Shown here: one piece after another, positions 17,001 through 27,887 of the stretch
Layout of the letters: each line of letters starts with the position of its first letter
Numbering within the stretch: position 1 is the first letter of the stretch
Assembly (NCBI GenBank): GCA_948444865.1
Contig: CAOJVE010000002.1
Coordinates: 1-48,347, forward strand
Direction of reading: 5' to 3'
Length of the DNA: 48,347 nt
From: an uncultured Lachnospiraceae bacterium
GTDB lineage: Bacteria > Bacillota > Clostridia > Lachnospirales > Lachnospiraceae
Position numbers and translations under genes: made by a program
The notes under the pieces: model-generated
The model's database searches: none
Told to the model about the DNA's origin: nothing
Seen by the model: the letters and a program-made list of their open reading frames with translations, nothing else

Positions 17001-17988
17001 GCTGGGCGTGCCGTCCCGTATGAACATCGGTCAGGTTTTGGAGATTCACCTGTCCCTGGCGGCGAAAGCTCTGGGCTTTAACATCGCCACGCCTGTGTTC
17101 GACGGCGCCAACGAAGACGACATCATGGACACGCTGGAAATCGCCAACGACTACGTGAACATGGAGGATTTTGAAGATTTCCGAGATAAATACAAAGACG
17201 AGCTGCTGCCGGAGGTCATGGACTACCTGGATAAAAACCGGGATCACCGCAAGGTCTGGAAAGGGGTGCCCCTGTCCAGAGACGGAAAAGTGCGTTTAAG
17301 AGACGGGCGCACCGGAGAATATTTCGACAGCCCGGTCACCATCGGTCACATGCACTATCTGAAGCTGCACCATCTGGTAGACGATAAGATTCACGCCCGT
17401 TCCACTGGCCCTTACTCACTGGTGACCCAGCAGCCATTGGGCGGAAAAGCCCAGTTCGGCGGCCAGCGATTCGGGGAAATGGAAGTGTGGGCGCTGGAAG
17501 CTTACGGCGCGTCCTATACTTTGCAGGAAATCTTAACCGTCAAATCCGACGACGTGGTGGGCCGTGTGAAGACCTACGAGGCCATCATCAAGGGCGACAA
17601 CATTCCGGAGCCGGGCGTGCCTGAGTCCTTCAAAGTGCTGTTAAAAGAGCTGCAGTCACTGGGCCTGGACGTGAAAGTCTTAAAAGACGACAATACAGAA
17701 GTGGAAATCATGGAAACCATCGACTACGGGGAAACGGATCTGCACGCCATCATTGAAGGGGACCGCCGCAGGGATATGGAGGAATCCTATGACCATATGG
17801 GCTACACCCGTCAGGAATTCAACGGCGGCGGCGAGCTGGTGGACATTGGCGCCGACGAGCCGGAGGAGCCGGACGGCTTCGACGACGAGCAGGAGCCGGA
17901 AGCTCCCGACGATTTTGAAGATACGGAGGAAGGGCTTGTAGAAGAGATCGAGAGAGATATGCAGATGACTTTGGATGAAGAAGAGTAG
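14068..17988 (+). CDS. rpoB: DNA-directed RNA polymerase subunit beta
   Basis: RpoB is the beta subunit of RNA polymerase and forms much of the active-site cleft and the rifampicin pocket. The 1306-residue protein shows the conserved N-terminal lobes, the rifampicin region around residues 485-530 ([29 protein letters not shown]), the catalytic-face [12 protein letters not shown] and the C-terminal [23 protein letters not shown] that clamps beta prime. Residues equivalent to the common rifampicin-resistance sites (D, H and S) are wild type. The last 50 residues are strongly acidic (Glu/Asp-rich), beyond the usual end of the conserved region. AGGGGTG precedes the ATG. rplJ and rplL are not immediately upstream; the gene has its own promoter. 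rpoC follows after 15 bp. Confidence 0.98.
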   Translation: MEKNRIRSVVTGKSMRMSYQRQKEVLEMPNLIEVQKNSYQWFLKEGLKEVFNDISPIADYGGKLSLEFIDFTLCEDDVKYSIEECKERDVTYAAPLKVRVRLINRENEEINEHEIFMGDLPLMTETGTFVINGAERVIVSQLVRSPGIYYSIAHDKVGKTLYSSTVIPNRGAWLEYETDSNDVFYVRVDRTRKVPITVLIRALGVGTNEEIVQLFGEEPKILASFGKDTSESYQEGLLELYKKIRPGEPLAVESAESLIMSMFFDPRRYDLAKVGRYKFNKKLALRNRIAGHPLAEDAVDMTTGEILAEEGTVVDRELADRIQNAAIPYVWVYAEERKVKVLSNMMVDITSFVDVDPKEVGVKEDVYYPCLEKILEENKTPEDIKAAIKRDIHDLIPKHITKEDILASINYNMHLEYGLGNDDDIDHLGNRRIRAVGELLQNQYRIGLSRLERVVRERMTTQDIEGISPQSLINIKPVTASVKEFFGSSQLSQFMDQNNPLGELTHKRRLSALGPGGLSRDRAGFEVRDVHYSHYGRMCPIETPEGPNIGLINSLASYAQINEYGFVEAPYRTIDKSDPKNPRVTDHVIYMTADEEDNYHVAQANEPLDAEGHFVRKNVSGRYKDETQEYEKHMFDYMDVSPKMVFSVATALIPFLQNDDANRALMGSNMQRQAVPLLITEAPAVGTGMETKVAVDSGVCVVARHSGVVERSTSKQIVVRADDGTRDEYRLTKFMRSNQSNCYNQKPIVFQGERVEEGQVIADGPSTSNGELALGKNPLIGFMTWEGYNYEDAVLLSERLVQEDVYTSVHIEEYEAESRDTKLGPEEITRDVPGVGDDALKDLDERGIIRIGAEVRAGDILVGKVTPKGETELTAEERLLRAIFGEKAREVRDTSLKVPHGEYGIVVDAKVFTRENGDELSPGVNQSVRIYIAQKRKISVGDKMAGRHGNKGVVSRVLPVEDMPFLPNGRPLDIVLNPLGVPSRMNIGQVLEIHLSLAAKALGFNIATPVFDGANEDDIMDTLEIANDYVNMEDFEDFRDKYKDELLPEVMDYLDKNRDHRKVWKGVPLSRDGKVRLRDGRTGEYFDSPVTIGHMHYLKLHHLVDDKIHARSTGPYSLVTQQPLGGKAQFGGQRFGEMEVWALEAYGASYTLQEILTVKSDDVVGRVKTYEAIIKGDNIPEPGVPESFKVLLKELQSLGLDVKVLKDDNTEVEIMETIDYGETDLHAIIEGDRRRDMEESYDHMGYTRQEFNGGGELVDIGADEPEEPDGFDDEQEPEAPDDFEDTEEGLVEEIERDMQMTLDEEE

Positions 17989-18003
17989 GAAGGGGTATAT
18001 TTG

Positions 18004-21000
18004 ATGACGGAGACGATGAATAAACAAGAGGTCTATCAGCCAATGACCTTTGACGCGATTAAGATTGGACTGGCATCTCCTGAGAAAATCATGGAATGGT
18101 CCAGAGGCGAAGTTCTAAAACCGGAAACGATCAATTATAGAACCTTAAAACCGGAGAAAGACGGGCTTTTCTGTGAAAAAATATTTGGCCCCAGCAAAGA
18201 CTGGGAATGCCACTGCGGAAAATATAAAAAAATCCGCTACAAAGGCGTTGTCTGCGACCGCTGTGGCGTGGAAGTAACCAAGTCAGCCGTCCGCAGGGAG
18301 CGGATGGGGCATATTCAGCTGGCGGCGCCAGTGTCCCACATCTGGTATTTCAAGGGCATACCTTCCCGGATGGGCCTGGTGCTGGATCTAAGCCCCCGGA
18401 CCCTGGAAAAAGTGCTGTATTTTGCGAATTATATCGTGCTGGACCCCGCGGACTCCGGCCTGCAGTATAAGCAGGTGCTCACAGAGAAAGAATACCAGGA
18501 GGCGCGGGAGACCTACGGATACGACTTCCGGGTAGGGATGGGCGCCGAAGCCATCCAGGAGCTTTTGCAGAGCATCGATCTGGATAAAGAGACGGAGGAG
18601 CTGAAAAAAGGCCTGCGGGAATCGACCGGCCAGAAACGTGCCAGGATCATCAAGCGGCTGGAAGTGGTGGAGTCTTTCCGCGGTTCCGGCAACCGCCCGG
18701 AGTGGATGATCATGTCCGTAATCCCCGTGATTCCGCCGGATTTGCGTCCCATGGTGCAGCTGGACGGCGGACGATTCGCCACATCCGACTTAAACGACCT
18801 GTACCGGAGGATCATCAACCGCAACAACCGTCTGAAACGCCTGCTGGAGCTGGGCGCGCCGGACATTATCGTGAGAAATGAAAAACGTATGCTCCAGGAA
18901 GCGGTGGACGCGCTGATTGACAATGGCCGCCGGGGCCGTCCGGTCACCGGGCCGGGAAACCGCGCGCTGAAATCCCTGTCCGACATGCTCAAGGGAAAAT
19001 CTGGCCGCTTCCGCCAGAACCTGCTGGGCAAGCGCGTGGACTATTCCGGCCGCTCCGTAATCGTGGTAGGGCCAGAGCTGAAGATTTACCAGTGCGGTCT
19101 GCCCAAAGAGATGGCCATTGAGCTGTTCAAACCCTTTGTTATGAAGGAACTGGTGGCCAACGGCACCTCCCACAACATCAAGAACGCCAAGAAAATGGTG
19201 GAGAAATTGCAGCCGGAAGTCTGGGATATTCTGGAAGAAGTCATTAAGGAGCATCCGGTTATGTTAAACCGCGCGCCTACCCTGCACCGTCTGGGCATCC
19301 AGGCTTTCGAGCCGATTCTGGTGGAAGGCAAGGCCATTAAGCTGCATCCTTTGGTGTGTACCGCGTTCAACGCCGACTTCGACGGGGATCAGATGGCGGT
19401 GCATCTGCCCCTGTCCGTGGAGGCGCAGGCGGAATGCCGATTCCTTCTGCTGTCGCCCAACAACCTGTTAAAACCTTCTGACGGCGGTCCGGTGGCCGTG
19501 CCCTCCCAGGATATGGTGCTGGGCATCTACTATCTGACCCAGGAGCGGCCAGGCAGCAAGGGCGAGGGAAAAGCGTTCCGCAACGTGAACGAGGCGATTC
19601 TTGCCTACGAGAACGGCGCCATTACCCTGCAGTCCAAGATCGTGGTGCGCTGCCAGAAGAAGCGTCCCGACGGCACAAAAGCCTGCGGCCAGGTGGAATC
19701 CACCCTGGGACGGTTTTTGTTCAACGAGATTTTGCCTCAGGATCTGGGTTTTGTGGACAGAAGCGACCCGGAAAACGAGCTGAAGCTGGAAGTGGATTTC
19801 CATGTGGGCAAGAAGAGCCTGAAACAGATTCTGGAAAAGGTCATCAACACCCACGGCGCCACCAAGACAGCGGAGGTGCTGGACGACATCAAAGCCATGG
19901 GCTACAAATACTCCACCCGCGCGGCCATGACCGTATCCATCTCCGATATGACGGTGCCGCCGGAGAAGCCGGAGCTGATTCAGAAAGCCCAGGACACCGT
20001 GGATCTGATCACCAAGAACTACAAGCGCGGTCTGATTACCGAGGAAGAGCGCTACAAAGAAGTGGTGGAGACCTGGAAAAAAACCGACGACACGCTGACC
20101 CACGCGCTGCTGACCGGATTGGATAAATACAACAACATCTATATGATGGCGGATTCCGGAGCCCGTGGTTCTGACAAGCAGATTAAACAGCTGGCGGGCA
20201 TGCGCGGGCTGATGGCGGACACCACCGGCCACACCATCGAGCTGCCCATCAAGTCCAATTTCCGTGAGGGCCTGGACGTTTTGGAATACTTCATGTCTGC
20301 CCACGGCGCCAGAAAAGGTCTGTCGGATACGGCGCTCCGCACCGCGGACTCCGGGTATCTGACCAGGCGTCTGGTGGACGTGTCCCAGGAGCTGATTGTG
20401 CGTGAAGTGGACTGCTGCGAAGGAAAAGACGAGATTCCGGGCATGTACGTAAAAGAATTTGCGGACGGAAAAGAAGAGATCGAGAGCCTGCAGGAGCGCA
20501 TCACCGGAAGATTTTCCTGCGAAACCATCAAAGACAGAGAAGGCAACGTGCTGGTGAAGGCCAACCACATGATTACGCCTGGACGCGCGGCGAAGATCAT
20601 GGCCCAGGGCGTGGATGAAAAGGGAGAGTCACTGGAACGCGTGAAGATCCGCACCATTTTAACATGCAAGTGCCATGTGGGCATCTGCGCGAAATGTTAC
20701 GGCGCCAACATGGCCACCGGCGAGCCGGTGCAGGTAGGTGAATCCGTAGGAATCATCGCGGCCCAGTCCATCGGCGAGCCGGGTACCCAGCTGACCATGC
20801 GTACCTTCCATACCGGAGGCGTGGCCGGCGGCGACATCACCCAGGGTCTTCCCCGTGTGGAGGAGCTTTTCGAGGCCAGGAAGCCCAAAGGCCTTGCGAT
20901 CATTACGGAGATTCCGGGAAGGGCCACCATCAGCGACACCAAGAAGAAACGCGAGATCACCATTACAAACGATGAAAACGGCGATTCCAAGACTTACCTG

Positions 21001-21864
21001 ATCCCCTACGGTTCCCGGATCAAGATCATGGACGGCGACGTGCTGGAAGCCGGCGACGAGCTGACAGAAGGAAGCGTCAACCCTCACGACATCCTGAAGA
21101 TTAAGGGCGTGCGGGCCGTGCAGGATTATATGATTCAGGAAGTGCAGCGGGTATACAGGCTCCAGGGCGTGGAAATCAACGACAAGCACATCGAAGTCAT
21201 TGTGCGCCAGATGTTGAAAAAAGTGCGCATCGAGAGTAACGGAGACACGGAATTTTTGCCGGGCACGCTGGTGGATGTGCTGGAATACGAAGACGAAAAC
21301 CTCCGCATGGAAGAAGAAGGGCTGGAGCCGGCCGCCGGAAGCCAGGTTATGCTGGGCATCACAAAAGCCTCCCTGGCCACCAATTCCTTCCTGTCGGCGG
21401 CGTCCTTCCAGGAGACCACGAAAGTTCTGACCGAAGCGGCCATCAAGGGCAAAGCCGACCCGCTGATCGGCCTGAAGGAAAACGTAATTATCGGAAAACT
21501 GATTCCCGCCGGAACCGGGCTGAAGCGCTACAGCGACATCAAGCTGGATTCGGAAAAAGAAGATGACGACTTCGTGGACTTTGGCGAAGACTTTGGTCTG
21601 GACGACGAGGAAGAAGGAGACGTCTCCCTGGTGGAAAACGAACTCCTTATGTCGGAAATAGATGACGACCTGGAAGGGGACGAGGAAGCCGCAGAACTGG
21701 GCGGCATAGAAGAAACAGCCGTGGGCGCCGAAGAGCCGGAGATGCTGGAAGACATCGAAGATGTCGAAGAAATTCAGGATATTTTGGAAGAACCGGAGTC
21801 CGAAGACGCCGCAGAAAGCGCAGAAACCGAAGAATTGTCACAACTGCGCACACTTACCCCTTGA
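18004..21864 (+). CDS. rpoC: DNA-directed RNA polymerase subunit beta'
   Basis: RpoC is the largest polymerase subunit and holds the catalytic Mg2+. The 1286-residue protein contains the N-terminal zinc site [13 protein letters not shown]...CDRCG, the active-site [12 protein letters not shown] (about 455-466), the bridge-helix/trigger-loop region with [12 protein letters not shown] and [13 protein letters not shown], and the second zinc site [13 protein letters not shown]. About 100 residues beyond the conserved end (about 1185-1286) form a highly acidic Glu/Asp tail. AGGAAGGGG lies upstream; ATG at 18004 was chosen over TTG at 18001 and ATG at 18016. It is cotranscribed with rpoB. The stop codon is embedded in the -35 box of the following rpsL promoter. 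Confidence 0.98.
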   Translation: MTETMNKQEVYQPMTFDAIKIGLASPEKIMEWSRGEVLKPETINYRTLKPEKDGLFCEKIFGPSKDWECHCGKYKKIRYKGVVCDRCGVEVTKSAVRRERMGHIQLAAPVSHIWYFKGIPSRMGLVLDLSPRTLEKVLYFANYIVLDPADSGLQYKQVLTEKEYQEARETYGYDFRVGMGAEAIQELLQSIDLDKETEELKKGLRESTGQKRARIIKRLEVVESFRGSGNRPEWMIMSVIPVIPPDLRPMVQLDGGRFATSDLNDLYRRIINRNNRLKRLLELGAPDIIVRNEKRMLQEAVDALIDNGRRGRPVTGPGNRALKSLSDMLKGKSGRFRQNLLGKRVDYSGRSVIVVGPELKIYQCGLPKEMAIELFKPFVMKELVANGTSHNIKNAKKMVEKLQPEVWDILEEVIKEHPVMLNRAPTLHRLGIQAFEPILVEGKAIKLHPLVCTAFNADFDGDQMAVHLPLSVEAQAECRFLLLSPNNLLKPSDGGPVAVPSQDMVLGIYYLTQERPGSKGEGKAFRNVNEAILAYENGAITLQSKIVVRCQKKRPDGTKACGQVESTLGRFLFNEILPQDLGFVDRSDPENELKLEVDFHVGKKSLKQILEKVINTHGATKTAEVLDDIKAMGYKYSTRAAMTVSISDMTVPPEKPELIQKAQDTVDLITKNYKRGLITEEERYKEVVETWKKTDDTLTHALLTGLDKYNNIYMMADSGARGSDKQIKQLAGMRGLMADTTGHTIELPIKSNFREGLDVLEYFMSAHGARKGLSDTALRTADSGYLTRRLVDVSQELIVREVDCCEGKDEIPGMYVKEFADGKEEIESLQERITGRFSCETIKDREGNVLVKANHMITPGRAAKIMAQGVDEKGESLERVKIRTILTCKCHVGICAKCYGANMATGEPVQVGESVGIIAAQSIGEPGTQLTMRTFHTGGVAGGDITQGLPRVEELFEARKPKGLAIITEIPGRATISDTKKKREITITNDENGDSKTYLIPYGSRIKIMDGDVLEAGDELTEGSVNPHDILKIKGVRAVQDYMIQEVQRVYRLQGVEINDKHIEVIVRQMLKKVRIESNGDTEFLPGTLVDVLEYEDENLRMEEEGLEPAAGSQVMLGITKASLATNSFLSAASFQETTKVLTEAAIKGKADPLIGLKENVIIGKLIPAGTGLKRYSDIKLDSEKEDDDFVDFGEDFGLDDEEEGDVSLVENELLMSEIDDDLEGDEEAAELGGIEETAVGAEEPEMLEDIEDVEEIQDILEEPESEDAAESAETEELSQLRTLTP

Positions 21865-21889
21865 CAGACAATTTTCAAAAGGCTATAAT
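21861..21889 (+). promoter_or_regulatory. Consensus promoter of the str operon (rpsL-rpsG-fusA)
   Basis: TTGACA (21861-21866), exactly 17 bp, and TATAAT (21884-21889): a perfect sigma-A consensus promoter. The rpoC stop TGA lies within the -35 box. The leader to rpsL (about 140 nt) can form a GC-rich hairpin, with ATGCC near 21971 pairing with GGCAT near 22002. Confidence 0.85.
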
Positions 21890-22033
21890 ACAGGACAGCG
21901 TGTGTAAATATTGAGAAATATTTCCCGCTGGAATGAAAAAAATAGCAGCCGCAAAAAAGCAAAGCAGAGAAAATGCCTTTCGGGGGCCGCGCGCTCCCGG
22001 GGCATGTAAAATAATTTTGGGAGGTGAAATGGA

Positions 22034-22447
22034 ATGCCAACATTTAATCAGTTAGTCCGTAAAGGAAGAAAGACAGCCGTTAAGAAATCAACAGCTCCGG
22101 CGCTGCAGAAGAACTTCAATTCTCTGAAAAAGAAAAGCACAGATCTGTCATCTCCTCAGAAGAGGGGCGTGTGCACAGCCGTAAAGACTGCTACACCGAA
22201 GAAGCCGAACTCAGCTCTTAGAAAGATCGCCAGGGTTCGTCTTTCAAACGGCATTGAAGTTACCAGTTATATTCCCGGTGAAGGACATAACCTGCAGGAG
22301 CACAGCGTTGTTCTGATCCGTGGCGGAAGGGTAAAAGACCTTCCCGGTACCAGATACCACATCATCAGAGGCACGCTGGATACAGCAGGCGTAGCCAACA
22401 GAAAACAGGCCCGTTCCAAATACGGGGCAAAAAGACCGAAGAAATAA
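22034..22447 (+). CDS. rpsL: 30S ribosomal protein S12
   Basis: S12 sits at the decoding centre of the small subunit and affects translational accuracy. The 137-residue protein has the standard length and motifs: [12 protein letters not shown] at the start, [36 protein letters not shown] and the C-terminal [10 protein letters not shown]. The lysines of PKKPNSA and GRVKDLPG, the classic streptomycin-resistance positions, are wild type. GGGAGGTG lies upstream of the ATG. It is the first gene of the str operon. Confidence 0.98.
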   Translation: MPTFNQLVRKGRKTAVKKSTAPALQKNFNSLKKKSTDLSSPQKRGVCTAVKTATPKKPNSALRKIARVRLSNGIEVTSYIPGEGHNLQEHSVVLIRGGRVKDLPGTRYHIIRGTLDTAGVANRKQARSKYGAKRPKK

Positions 22448-22577
22448 TTAACGACGTAATCATTAGAGATATTCCACAGACGAATAAGATTTGTACGGTT
22501 ATTCCATATACCCTCAGGGCTGCGGGTTAAATATAGAGATTTACCAGTGCGAACATACGATTCTTGTGTGAGTACCT

Positions 22578-22608
22578 ATGATTTAATCAAAATCATGATT
22601 AAGGAGGG
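22578..22608 (+). promoter_or_regulatory. Alternative hairpins at the rpsG ribosome binding site
   Basis: Two mutually exclusive stems occur before rpsG: ATGATTT (22578-22584) with AAATCAT (22590-22596), and TTAATC (22583-22588) with GATTAA (22597-22602). The second runs into AAGGAGGG (22601-22608), the rpsG ribosome binding site, and so could partly hide it. The rest of the 168-bp gap between rpsL and rpsG holds no gene. Confidence 0.4.
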
Positions 22609-22615
22609 AAGTAAC

Positions 22616-23086
22616 GTGCCGCGGAAAGGACATACCCAAAAGAGAGACGTGCTGGCAGATCCGTTATACAATAACAAAGTAGTGACCAAGCTGATCAACA
22701 ATATCATGCTGGACGGCAAAAAAGGCGTTGCGCAGAAAATTGTATACGGAGCGTTTAACAGAATTGAAGAGAAGGCCGGGAAGCCTGCTCTGGAAGTATT
22801 TGAAGAGGCCATGAACAACATCATGCCTGTGCTGGAAGTAAAGGCCAGACGTATTGGCGGCGCCACCTATCAGGTGCCCATTGAAGTGCGCCCCGAGAGA
22901 CGGCAGGCGCTGGCGCTTCGCTGGCTGACCATGTTTTCCCGTAAGAGAGGGGAAAAGACCATGGAGGAGAGACTGGCAAACGAGCTGCTCGACGCCATGA
23001 ACAACACGGGAGCGTCCGTGAAGAGAAAAGAAGATATGCATAAGATGGCAGAAGCCAATAGGGCGTTTGCGCATTACAGATTCTAG
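22616..23086 (+). CDS. rpsG: 30S ribosomal protein S7
   Basis: S7 binds the 3' domain of 16S rRNA, nucleates head assembly and lies at the E site. The 156-residue protein is the standard length, with [18 protein letters not shown] at the N-terminus, [21 protein letters not shown] in the middle and [13 protein letters not shown] at the end. A longer frame starts at 22547, but GTG at 22616 is chosen because AAGGAGGG lies eight bases before it and the resulting protein begins at the family's usual point. fusA follows after 12 bp. Confidence 0.97.
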   Translation: MPRKGHTQKRDVLADPLYNNKVVTKLINNIMLDGKKGVAQKIVYGAFNRIEEKAGKPALEVFEEAMNNIMPVLEVKARRIGGATYQVPIEVRPERRQALALRWLTMFSRKRGEKTMEERLANELLDAMNNTGASVKRKEDMHKMAEANRAFAHYRF

Positions 23087-23098
23087 GAGGAGGAAGCA

Positions 23099-25216
23099 TT
23101 GGCTGGAAGAGAATATCCATTAGAGAGGACCAGAAACATTGGTATCATGGCCCACATCGATGCGGGCAAGACGACTCTGACAGAGCGTATTTTATATTAT
23201 ACCGGTGTTAATTACAAAATTGGAGATACACATGAAGGAACTGCCACCATGGACTGGATGGAGCAGGAACAGGAAAGGGGTATCACAATTACTTCCGCCG
23301 CTACTACCTGCCACTGGACTTTGCAGGAGAACTGCAAGGCAAAACCAGGAGCCTTGGAACACCGTATCAACATCATTGATACGCCAGGGCACGTAGACTT
23401 TACTGTGGAAGTTGAGCGTTCCCTTCGCGTATTGGATGGAGCCGTAGGCGTCTTCTGTGCAAAGGGCGGCGTGGAACCCCAGTCTGAGAACGTGTGGCGC
23501 CAGGCCGATACCTACAACGTGCCCCGTATGGCATTCATTAACAAAATGGATATCCTGGGCGCAGACTTCTATAATGCGGTTGACCAGATTAAAAACCGGT
23601 TGGGCAAGAACGCGATCTGTCTTCAGCTGCCCATCGGAAGAGAAGACGATTTCAAGGGAATTATCGACTTGTTCGAGATGAAAGCCTATATCTATAACGA
23701 CGAAAAAGGCGAAGACATCTCCATCGTCGATATCCCGGAAGATATGAAAGATGACGCAGAGCTTTATCATACAGAATTGGTAGAGAAAATCTGCGAATTA
23801 GACGACGACCTGATGCTGGAGTACCTGGAAGGGGAAGAGCCTTCCGTAGACGCGCTGAAAGCGGCGCTTCGTAAAGGCACCTGTGAGTGCACAGCCGTTC
23901 CGGTATGCTGCGGAACCGCTTACAGAAACAAAGGCGTGCAGAAACTGCTGGATGCGGTTCTGGAATTCATGCCGGCGCCCACAGACATCCCGGCTATTCA
24001 GGGCGAAGACATGGATGGCAACCCAATCGAAAGACATTCTTCCGATGATGAGCCATTCTCCGCTCTTGCATTTAAGATTATGACAGACCCATTCGTGGGT
24101 AAACTGGCATATTTCCGCGTGTACTCCGGCACCATGAACTCCGGTTCCTACGTGCTGAACGCCACCAAGGGCAAAAAAGAGCGTGTAGGCCGTATCCTGC
24201 AGATGCACGCCAACAAGCGTGAAGAGCTGGATAAAGTGTATGCCGGCGACATTGCCGCTGCCATCGGATTCAAACTTACAACCACCGGTGACACCATCTG
24301 TGACGAGCAGCATCCGGTTATTCTGGAATCCATGGAATTCCCGGAACCGGTTATCGAGCTGGCCATCGAGCCCAAGACCAAAGCGGGCCAGGGCAAGCTG
24401 GGCGAGTCCCTTGCGAAACTGGCGGAGGAAGACCCCACATTCCGCGCACACACCAACGTGGAGACGGGACAGACCATCATCGCCGGTATGGGCGAGCTGC
24501 ATCTGGAAATCATCGTAGACCGTCTGCTGCGTGAATTTAAGGTGGAAGCCAACGTAGGCGCGCCGCAGGTTGCCTATAAAGAGACCATCACCAAACCCGT
24601 GGACGTGGAGAGCAAATACGCGAAACAGTCCGGTGGACGTGGACAGTACGGACACTGCAAAGTCAAATTCGAGCCTATGGACGCCAACGGAGACGAACTG
24701 TACAAGTTCGAGTCAACCGTTGTGGGCGGCGCCATCCCCAAGGAATACATTCCTGCTGTGGGCGAGGGCATCGAAGAGGCTATGAAAGCCGGCCTGCTGG
24801 GCGGATTCCCCGTTGTGGGCGTATACGCCAACGTATACGACGGCTCCTACCATGAAGTCGATTCATCCGAGATGGCGTTCCACATCGCCGGATCTCTGGC
24901 GTTCAAAGAAGCCATGCAGAAATCCTCTCCGATCTTATTGGAGCCGATCATGCGTGTGGAAGTGACCACGCCGGAAGATTACATGGGAGACGTAATCGGA
25001 GACATTAACTCCCGCCGCGGCCGTATCGAAGGTATGGACGATATCGGAGGGGGCAAGATGATTCGCGGATTCGTGCCGCTGTCAGAAATGTTCGGGTATT
25101 CCACAGACCTGCGTTCCAGAACCCAGGGACGAGGCAACTACTCCATGTTCTTTGAGAAATACGAGCCGGTTCCCAAGTCTGTGCAGGAGAAAATTTTGTC
25201 CAAAAAAGGAGAATAA
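23099..25216 (+). CDS. fusA: Elongation factor G
   Basis: EF-G is the GTPase that drives translocation on the ribosome. The 705-residue protein has normal length. The G domain shows AHIDAGKTT (G1), [11 protein letters not shown] (G2), DTPGHVDFT (G3) and NKMD (G4). Domains II to V follow, with [15 protein letters not shown] and the domain IV loop GGRGQYGH. Translation starts at a TTG (23099) directly behind AGGAGGAGGAAG. It is third in the str operon. Confidence 0.98.
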   Translation: MAGREYPLERTRNIGIMAHIDAGKTTLTERILYYTGVNYKIGDTHEGTATMDWMEQEQERGITITSAATTCHWTLQENCKAKPGALEHRINIIDTPGHVDFTVEVERSLRVLDGAVGVFCAKGGVEPQSENVWRQADTYNVPRMAFINKMDILGADFYNAVDQIKNRLGKNAICLQLPIGREDDFKGIIDLFEMKAYIYNDEKGEDISIVDIPEDMKDDAELYHTELVEKICELDDDLMLEYLEGEEPSVDALKAALRKGTCECTAVPVCCGTAYRNKGVQKLLDAVLEFMPAPTDIPAIQGEDMDGNPIERHSSDDEPFSALAFKIMTDPFVGKLAYFRVYSGTMNSGSYVLNATKGKKERVGRILQMHANKREELDKVYAGDIAAAIGFKLTTTGDTICDEQHPVILESMEFPEPVIELAIEPKTKAGQGKLGESLAKLAEEDPTFRAHTNVETGQTIIAGMGELHLEIIVDRLLREFKVEANVGAPQVAYKETITKPVDVESKYAKQSGGRGQYGHCKVKFEPMDANGDELYKFESTVVGGAIPKEYIPAVGEGIEEAMKAGLLGGFPVVGVYANVYDGSYHEVDSSEMAFHIAGSLAFKEAMQKSSPILLEPIMRVEVTTPEDYMGDVIGDINSRRGRIEGMDDIGGGKMIRGFVPLSEMFGYSTDLRSRTQGRGNYSMFFEKYEPVPKSVQEKILSKKGE

Positions 25217-25224
25217 AAATTTTC

Positions 25225-25253
25225 TTGCAAATACCTTTGAATTGCAATATAAT
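25225..25253 (+). promoter_or_regulatory. Promoter for tuf
   Basis: TTGCAA (25225-25230), 17 bp and a perfect TATAAT (25248-25253) lie just after the fusA stop, so tuf can be expressed apart from the str operon. No terminator separates fusA and tuf. Confidence 0.7.
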
Positions 25254-25334
25254 GAATAAATAGTAGTTACTGGAATATAAAACAAACCAGATTTTGCCCA
25301 GAGGGCGTATGTAATTAAGGAGGACATTTTAAAA

Positions 25335-26528
25335 ATGGCTAAAGCTAAATTTGAGAGGACGAAACCACATTGTAATATTGGTACCATCGGTCACGTAGAC
25401 CATGGTAAAACAACGCTGACAGCCGCCATCACAAAGACCCTGAACGAGAGACTGGGGACTGGTGAGGTTGTAGCATTTGAAAACATTGATAAAGCTCCCG
25501 AAGAGAGAGAGCGTGGAATCACAATTTCCACCGCGCACGTAGAGTACGAGACAGAGAATCGTCATTATGCACACGTTGACTGCCCAGGACATGCCGACTA
25601 CGTTAAGAACATGATCACTGGAGCCGCTCAGATGGACGGCGCAATCCTTGTTGTTGCCGCTACAGACGGTGTAATGGCTCAGACAAAAGAGCACATCCTT
25701 CTGTCCCGTCAGGTAGGCGTTCCCTATATCGTAGTATTCATGAACAAATGCGATATGGTAGACGACGAAGAGCTTCTGGAACTGGTAGACATGGAAATCC
25801 GTGAACTCCTGAACGAATATGAATTCCCGGGCGACGACACTCCGATCATCCAGGGTTCCGCACTGAAAGCTCTGGAAGATCCGCAGAGCGAGTGGGGCGA
25901 TAAGATTATCGAGCTGATGAAGGCAGTAGACGAGTGGGTTCCGGATCCGCAGAGAGATACAGACAAGCCATTCATCATGCCTGTAGAGGACGTATTCTCC
26001 ATCACAGGCCGTGGTACAGTTGCTACAGGTAGAGTAGAAGCCGGTACACTGCATGTAGGCGAAGAAGTTGAGATCGTTGGTATCAAAGAAGAGACAATGA
26101 AGACCGTTGTAACCGGTATCGAAATGTTCCGTAAACTGTTGGATGAGGCGCAGGCTGGTGACAACATCGGCGCTCTGCTTCGTGGTATCCAGAGAACAGA
26201 GATCGAAAGAGGACAGGTACTGGCACAGCCAGGCACCATCACCTGCCATACAAAATTCACAGCGCAGGTATACGTGCTGACAAAAGACGAGGGTGGCCGT
26301 CATACACCTTTCTTCAACAACTACAGACCACAGTTCTATTTCAGAACAACAGACGTAACAGGCGTCTGCAATCTGCCTGAGAACGTAGAAATGTGCATGC
26401 CTGGCGATAACGTAGAGATGACAATCGAACTGATTCACCCAATCGCTATGGACCAGGGTCTTACATTCGCTATCCGCGAAGGTGGACGTACAGTAGGTTC
26501 AGGCCGTGTTGCCAGCATTATCGAGTAA
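25335..26528 (+). CDS. tuf: Elongation factor Tu
   Basis: EF-Tu carries aminoacyl-tRNA to the ribosome with GTP. The 397-residue protein is canonical: [11 protein letters not shown] (G1), [13 protein letters not shown] (G2), [12 protein letters not shown] (G3), NKCDM (G4), domain II with [11 protein letters not shown], and the C-terminal [21 protein letters not shown] lies about 11 bases before the ATG. Codon choice is noticeably restricted, as expected for a highly expressed gene. A strong terminator follows, closing the transcription/translation block; rpsJ and the S10 operon do not follow in this window. Confidence 0.98.
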   Translation: MAKAKFERTKPHCNIGTIGHVDHGKTTLTAAITKTLNERLGTGEVVAFENIDKAPEERERGITISTAHVEYETENRHYAHVDCPGHADYVKNMITGAAQMDGAILVVAATDGVMAQTKEHILLSRQVGVPYIVVFMNKCDMVDDEELLELVDMEIRELLNEYEFPGDDTPIIQGSALKALEDPQSEWGDKIIELMKAVDEWVPDPQRDTDKPFIMPVEDVFSITGRGTVATGRVEAGTLHVGEEVEIVGIKEETMKTVVTGIEMFRKLLDEAQAGDNIGALLRGIQRTEIERGQVLAQPGTITCHTKFTAQVYVLTKDEGGRHTPFFNNYRPQFYFRTTDVTGVCNLPENVEMCMPGDNVEMTIELIHPIAMDQGLTFAIREGGRTVGSGRVASIIE

Positions 26529-26557
26529 TTTTCGGTTATAGAATAAAATAAAAAATT

Positions 26558-26603
26558 AAGCCCCATAATTCCTTTGACAGTGAAGGAGTTGTGGGGCTTT
26601 TTT
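26558..26603 (+). terminator. Terminator after tuf
   Basis: AAGCCCCATAATTCCTT pairs with AAGGAGTTGTGGGGCTT (a wobble or two), with an 8-nt loop and a TTTTTT tail. The remaining 130 bases to the next gene are AT-rich and hold nothing else supportable. Confidence 0.95.
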
Positions 26604-26734
26604 AAGAAAACAAAAACATCCCTTTTTTGGACAAAAAAATACGGAAACAACGCAGGCGCCGTCTCCGCGGAAAAAACGAAAGTTTTTTTGTTCATCTATA
26701 CTATTATATGCAAATATATAAAAAAATGCAAGAA

Positions 26735-27679
26735 TTATTTACGATATTTATTACAAAAATAATTGACAACCTTAGAAGTAAATCTGTAACTTTCTGTTAT
26801 AGAAGCGTTTTTAATAAAAAAATCTTTGTGTTTTAGCATTCTTTCATTGAAAAGCCAATTTAGATTTTCAATGCCTTTTTGTTTTATGCCGGCGCTTTTG
26901 GTGAGTCTAACAAATACAAAAACAAGAACGACAAAATCATGAATGACAGGGTTTTCCATCCATTTCATTCTTACATTTTTAGAAATACTTTTAATTTTAG
27001 AAATTTCATGCTGAATTTCTTTCGTTTTATGTATAGTGACGCGACACGGAGCCTTTAGGTTATTCAATAAACGGTTGTTATGCGCCGCTGCATTGCGTAA
27101 AAATTTAATGGACCATAAATAGCTGCTAAAATCGTTGGATTTAGAAGGATAAATCGAATAGTAAAGACAATACAAGTCAATAAATTCTCCGAATGATATG
27201 ACCTCCACGATTTCCCATAAGGCATAATGGTCTTTAAGTTCTCGTTTCTTTTCGATTAGGTTGCTGGAGGCGGATTTTCCGATTTTGTCATGCAGGGATT
27301 TTATGCGTGTATAGTCTGTGTCAAAGTATTGTTTTACAATATGGTAACCGTCCTCTTCGCTATTTTCGCTTAAATCGTGTAATAATTGAACCTTTAATGC
27401 GTGTTCAATATCCAAAGTGATGAAAAGTATAGTTTTCCTCAAATACATGTCCAAGGTGGAAAGTTCTTGAAGATAGGCGAAGTCAAGGTGGATATATTGT
27501 CCCTGTTTTGCAGCGTTTGTATATCTGTCATAGTTTTTCCCATAGGATTTCAATTTAAAATAATAGTTGTTGTATTTCAAAAAATTGCAAATATCCTGTT
27601 CAGAGGCATAATCAAAGGCAATGCCTTTACTGCGCATATCTTCAAGCTGTTCAGGAATGGTTAATTTCTTTTTCGGCAT
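26735..27679 (-). CDS. Abi family (AbiD/F-like) HEPN-domain protein
   Basis: This 314-residue protein matches the Abi_2 family of phage abortive-infection proteins. The N-terminal part has the family's typical LTIPEQLEDMRSKGI and a YYFKLKSYGK segment. In the second half RNAAAHN (Arg195, His200) is an R-x4-H motif, the active site of HEPN ribonucleases. Such proteins are thought to cut RNA on phage infection and stop growth (family knowledge; not shown for this one). The gene is visibly more AT-rich than its neighbours, stands alone with its own promoter and lies directly after the tuf terminator, all consistent with horizontal acquisition. No antitoxin-like partner is seen next to it. TAGGAGCG precedes the ATG. 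Confidence 0.85.
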   Translation of the reverse strand: MPKKKLTIPEQLEDMRSKGIAFDYASEQDICNFLKYNNYYFKLKSYGKNYDRYTNAAKQGQYIHLDFAYLQELSTLDMYLRKTILFITLDIEHALKVQLLHDLSENSEEDGYHIVKQYFDTDYTRIKSLHDKIGKSASSNLIEKKRELKDHYALWEIVEVISFGEFIDLYCLYYSIYPSKSNDFSSYLWSIKFLRNAAAHNNRLLNNLKAPCRVTIHKTKEIQHEISKIKSISKNVRMKWMENPVIHDFVVLVFVFVRLTKSAGIKQKGIENLNWLFNERMLKHKDFFIKNASITESYRFTSKVVNYFCNKYRK

Positions 27680-27747
27680 AAAAGCGCTCCTAGTTGAAGT
27701 GGGTGTATAATGACATTTAGCTAAAAAGCAACAAAGCTTTTATGCAT

Positions 27748-27776
27748 ATTATAATTCAAATAAATTCAAAAATCAA
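27748..27776 (-). promoter_or_regulatory. Promoter for the Abi-family gene
   Basis: On the minus strand TTGATT (27771-27776), 17 bp and a perfect TATAAT (27748-27753). The leader is about 60 nt. Confidence 0.7.
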
Positions 27777-27839
27777 TGTGCAGATTAAAACATGATCTAT
27801 GGATAGAAGACAGGTAAAATATCTTTGGAGAAATCAGAA

Positions 27840-27876
27840 TATAAAGAAACCGGGACGCTAAAGTTAAGCGTCCCGG
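27840..27876 (-). terminator. Terminator after the secreted SH3-like protein gene
   Basis: A perfect 10-bp stem (CCGGGACGCT at 27850-27859 with AGCGTCCCGG at 27867-27876, 7-nt loop) is followed on the minus strand by TTTCTTTAT. Confidence 0.88.
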
Positions 27877-27887
27877 CAGCATAAAAT

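Noticed and set aside
19468..20568. A long open frame antisense to rpoC
   Set aside because: Same reason: low-complexity composition, no start signal, and full overlap with rpoC.
25329..26438. A 369-codon open frame antisense to tuf
   Set aside because: Strong codon bias in tuf clears stops from the opposite strand; there is no ribosome binding site and no family resemblance.
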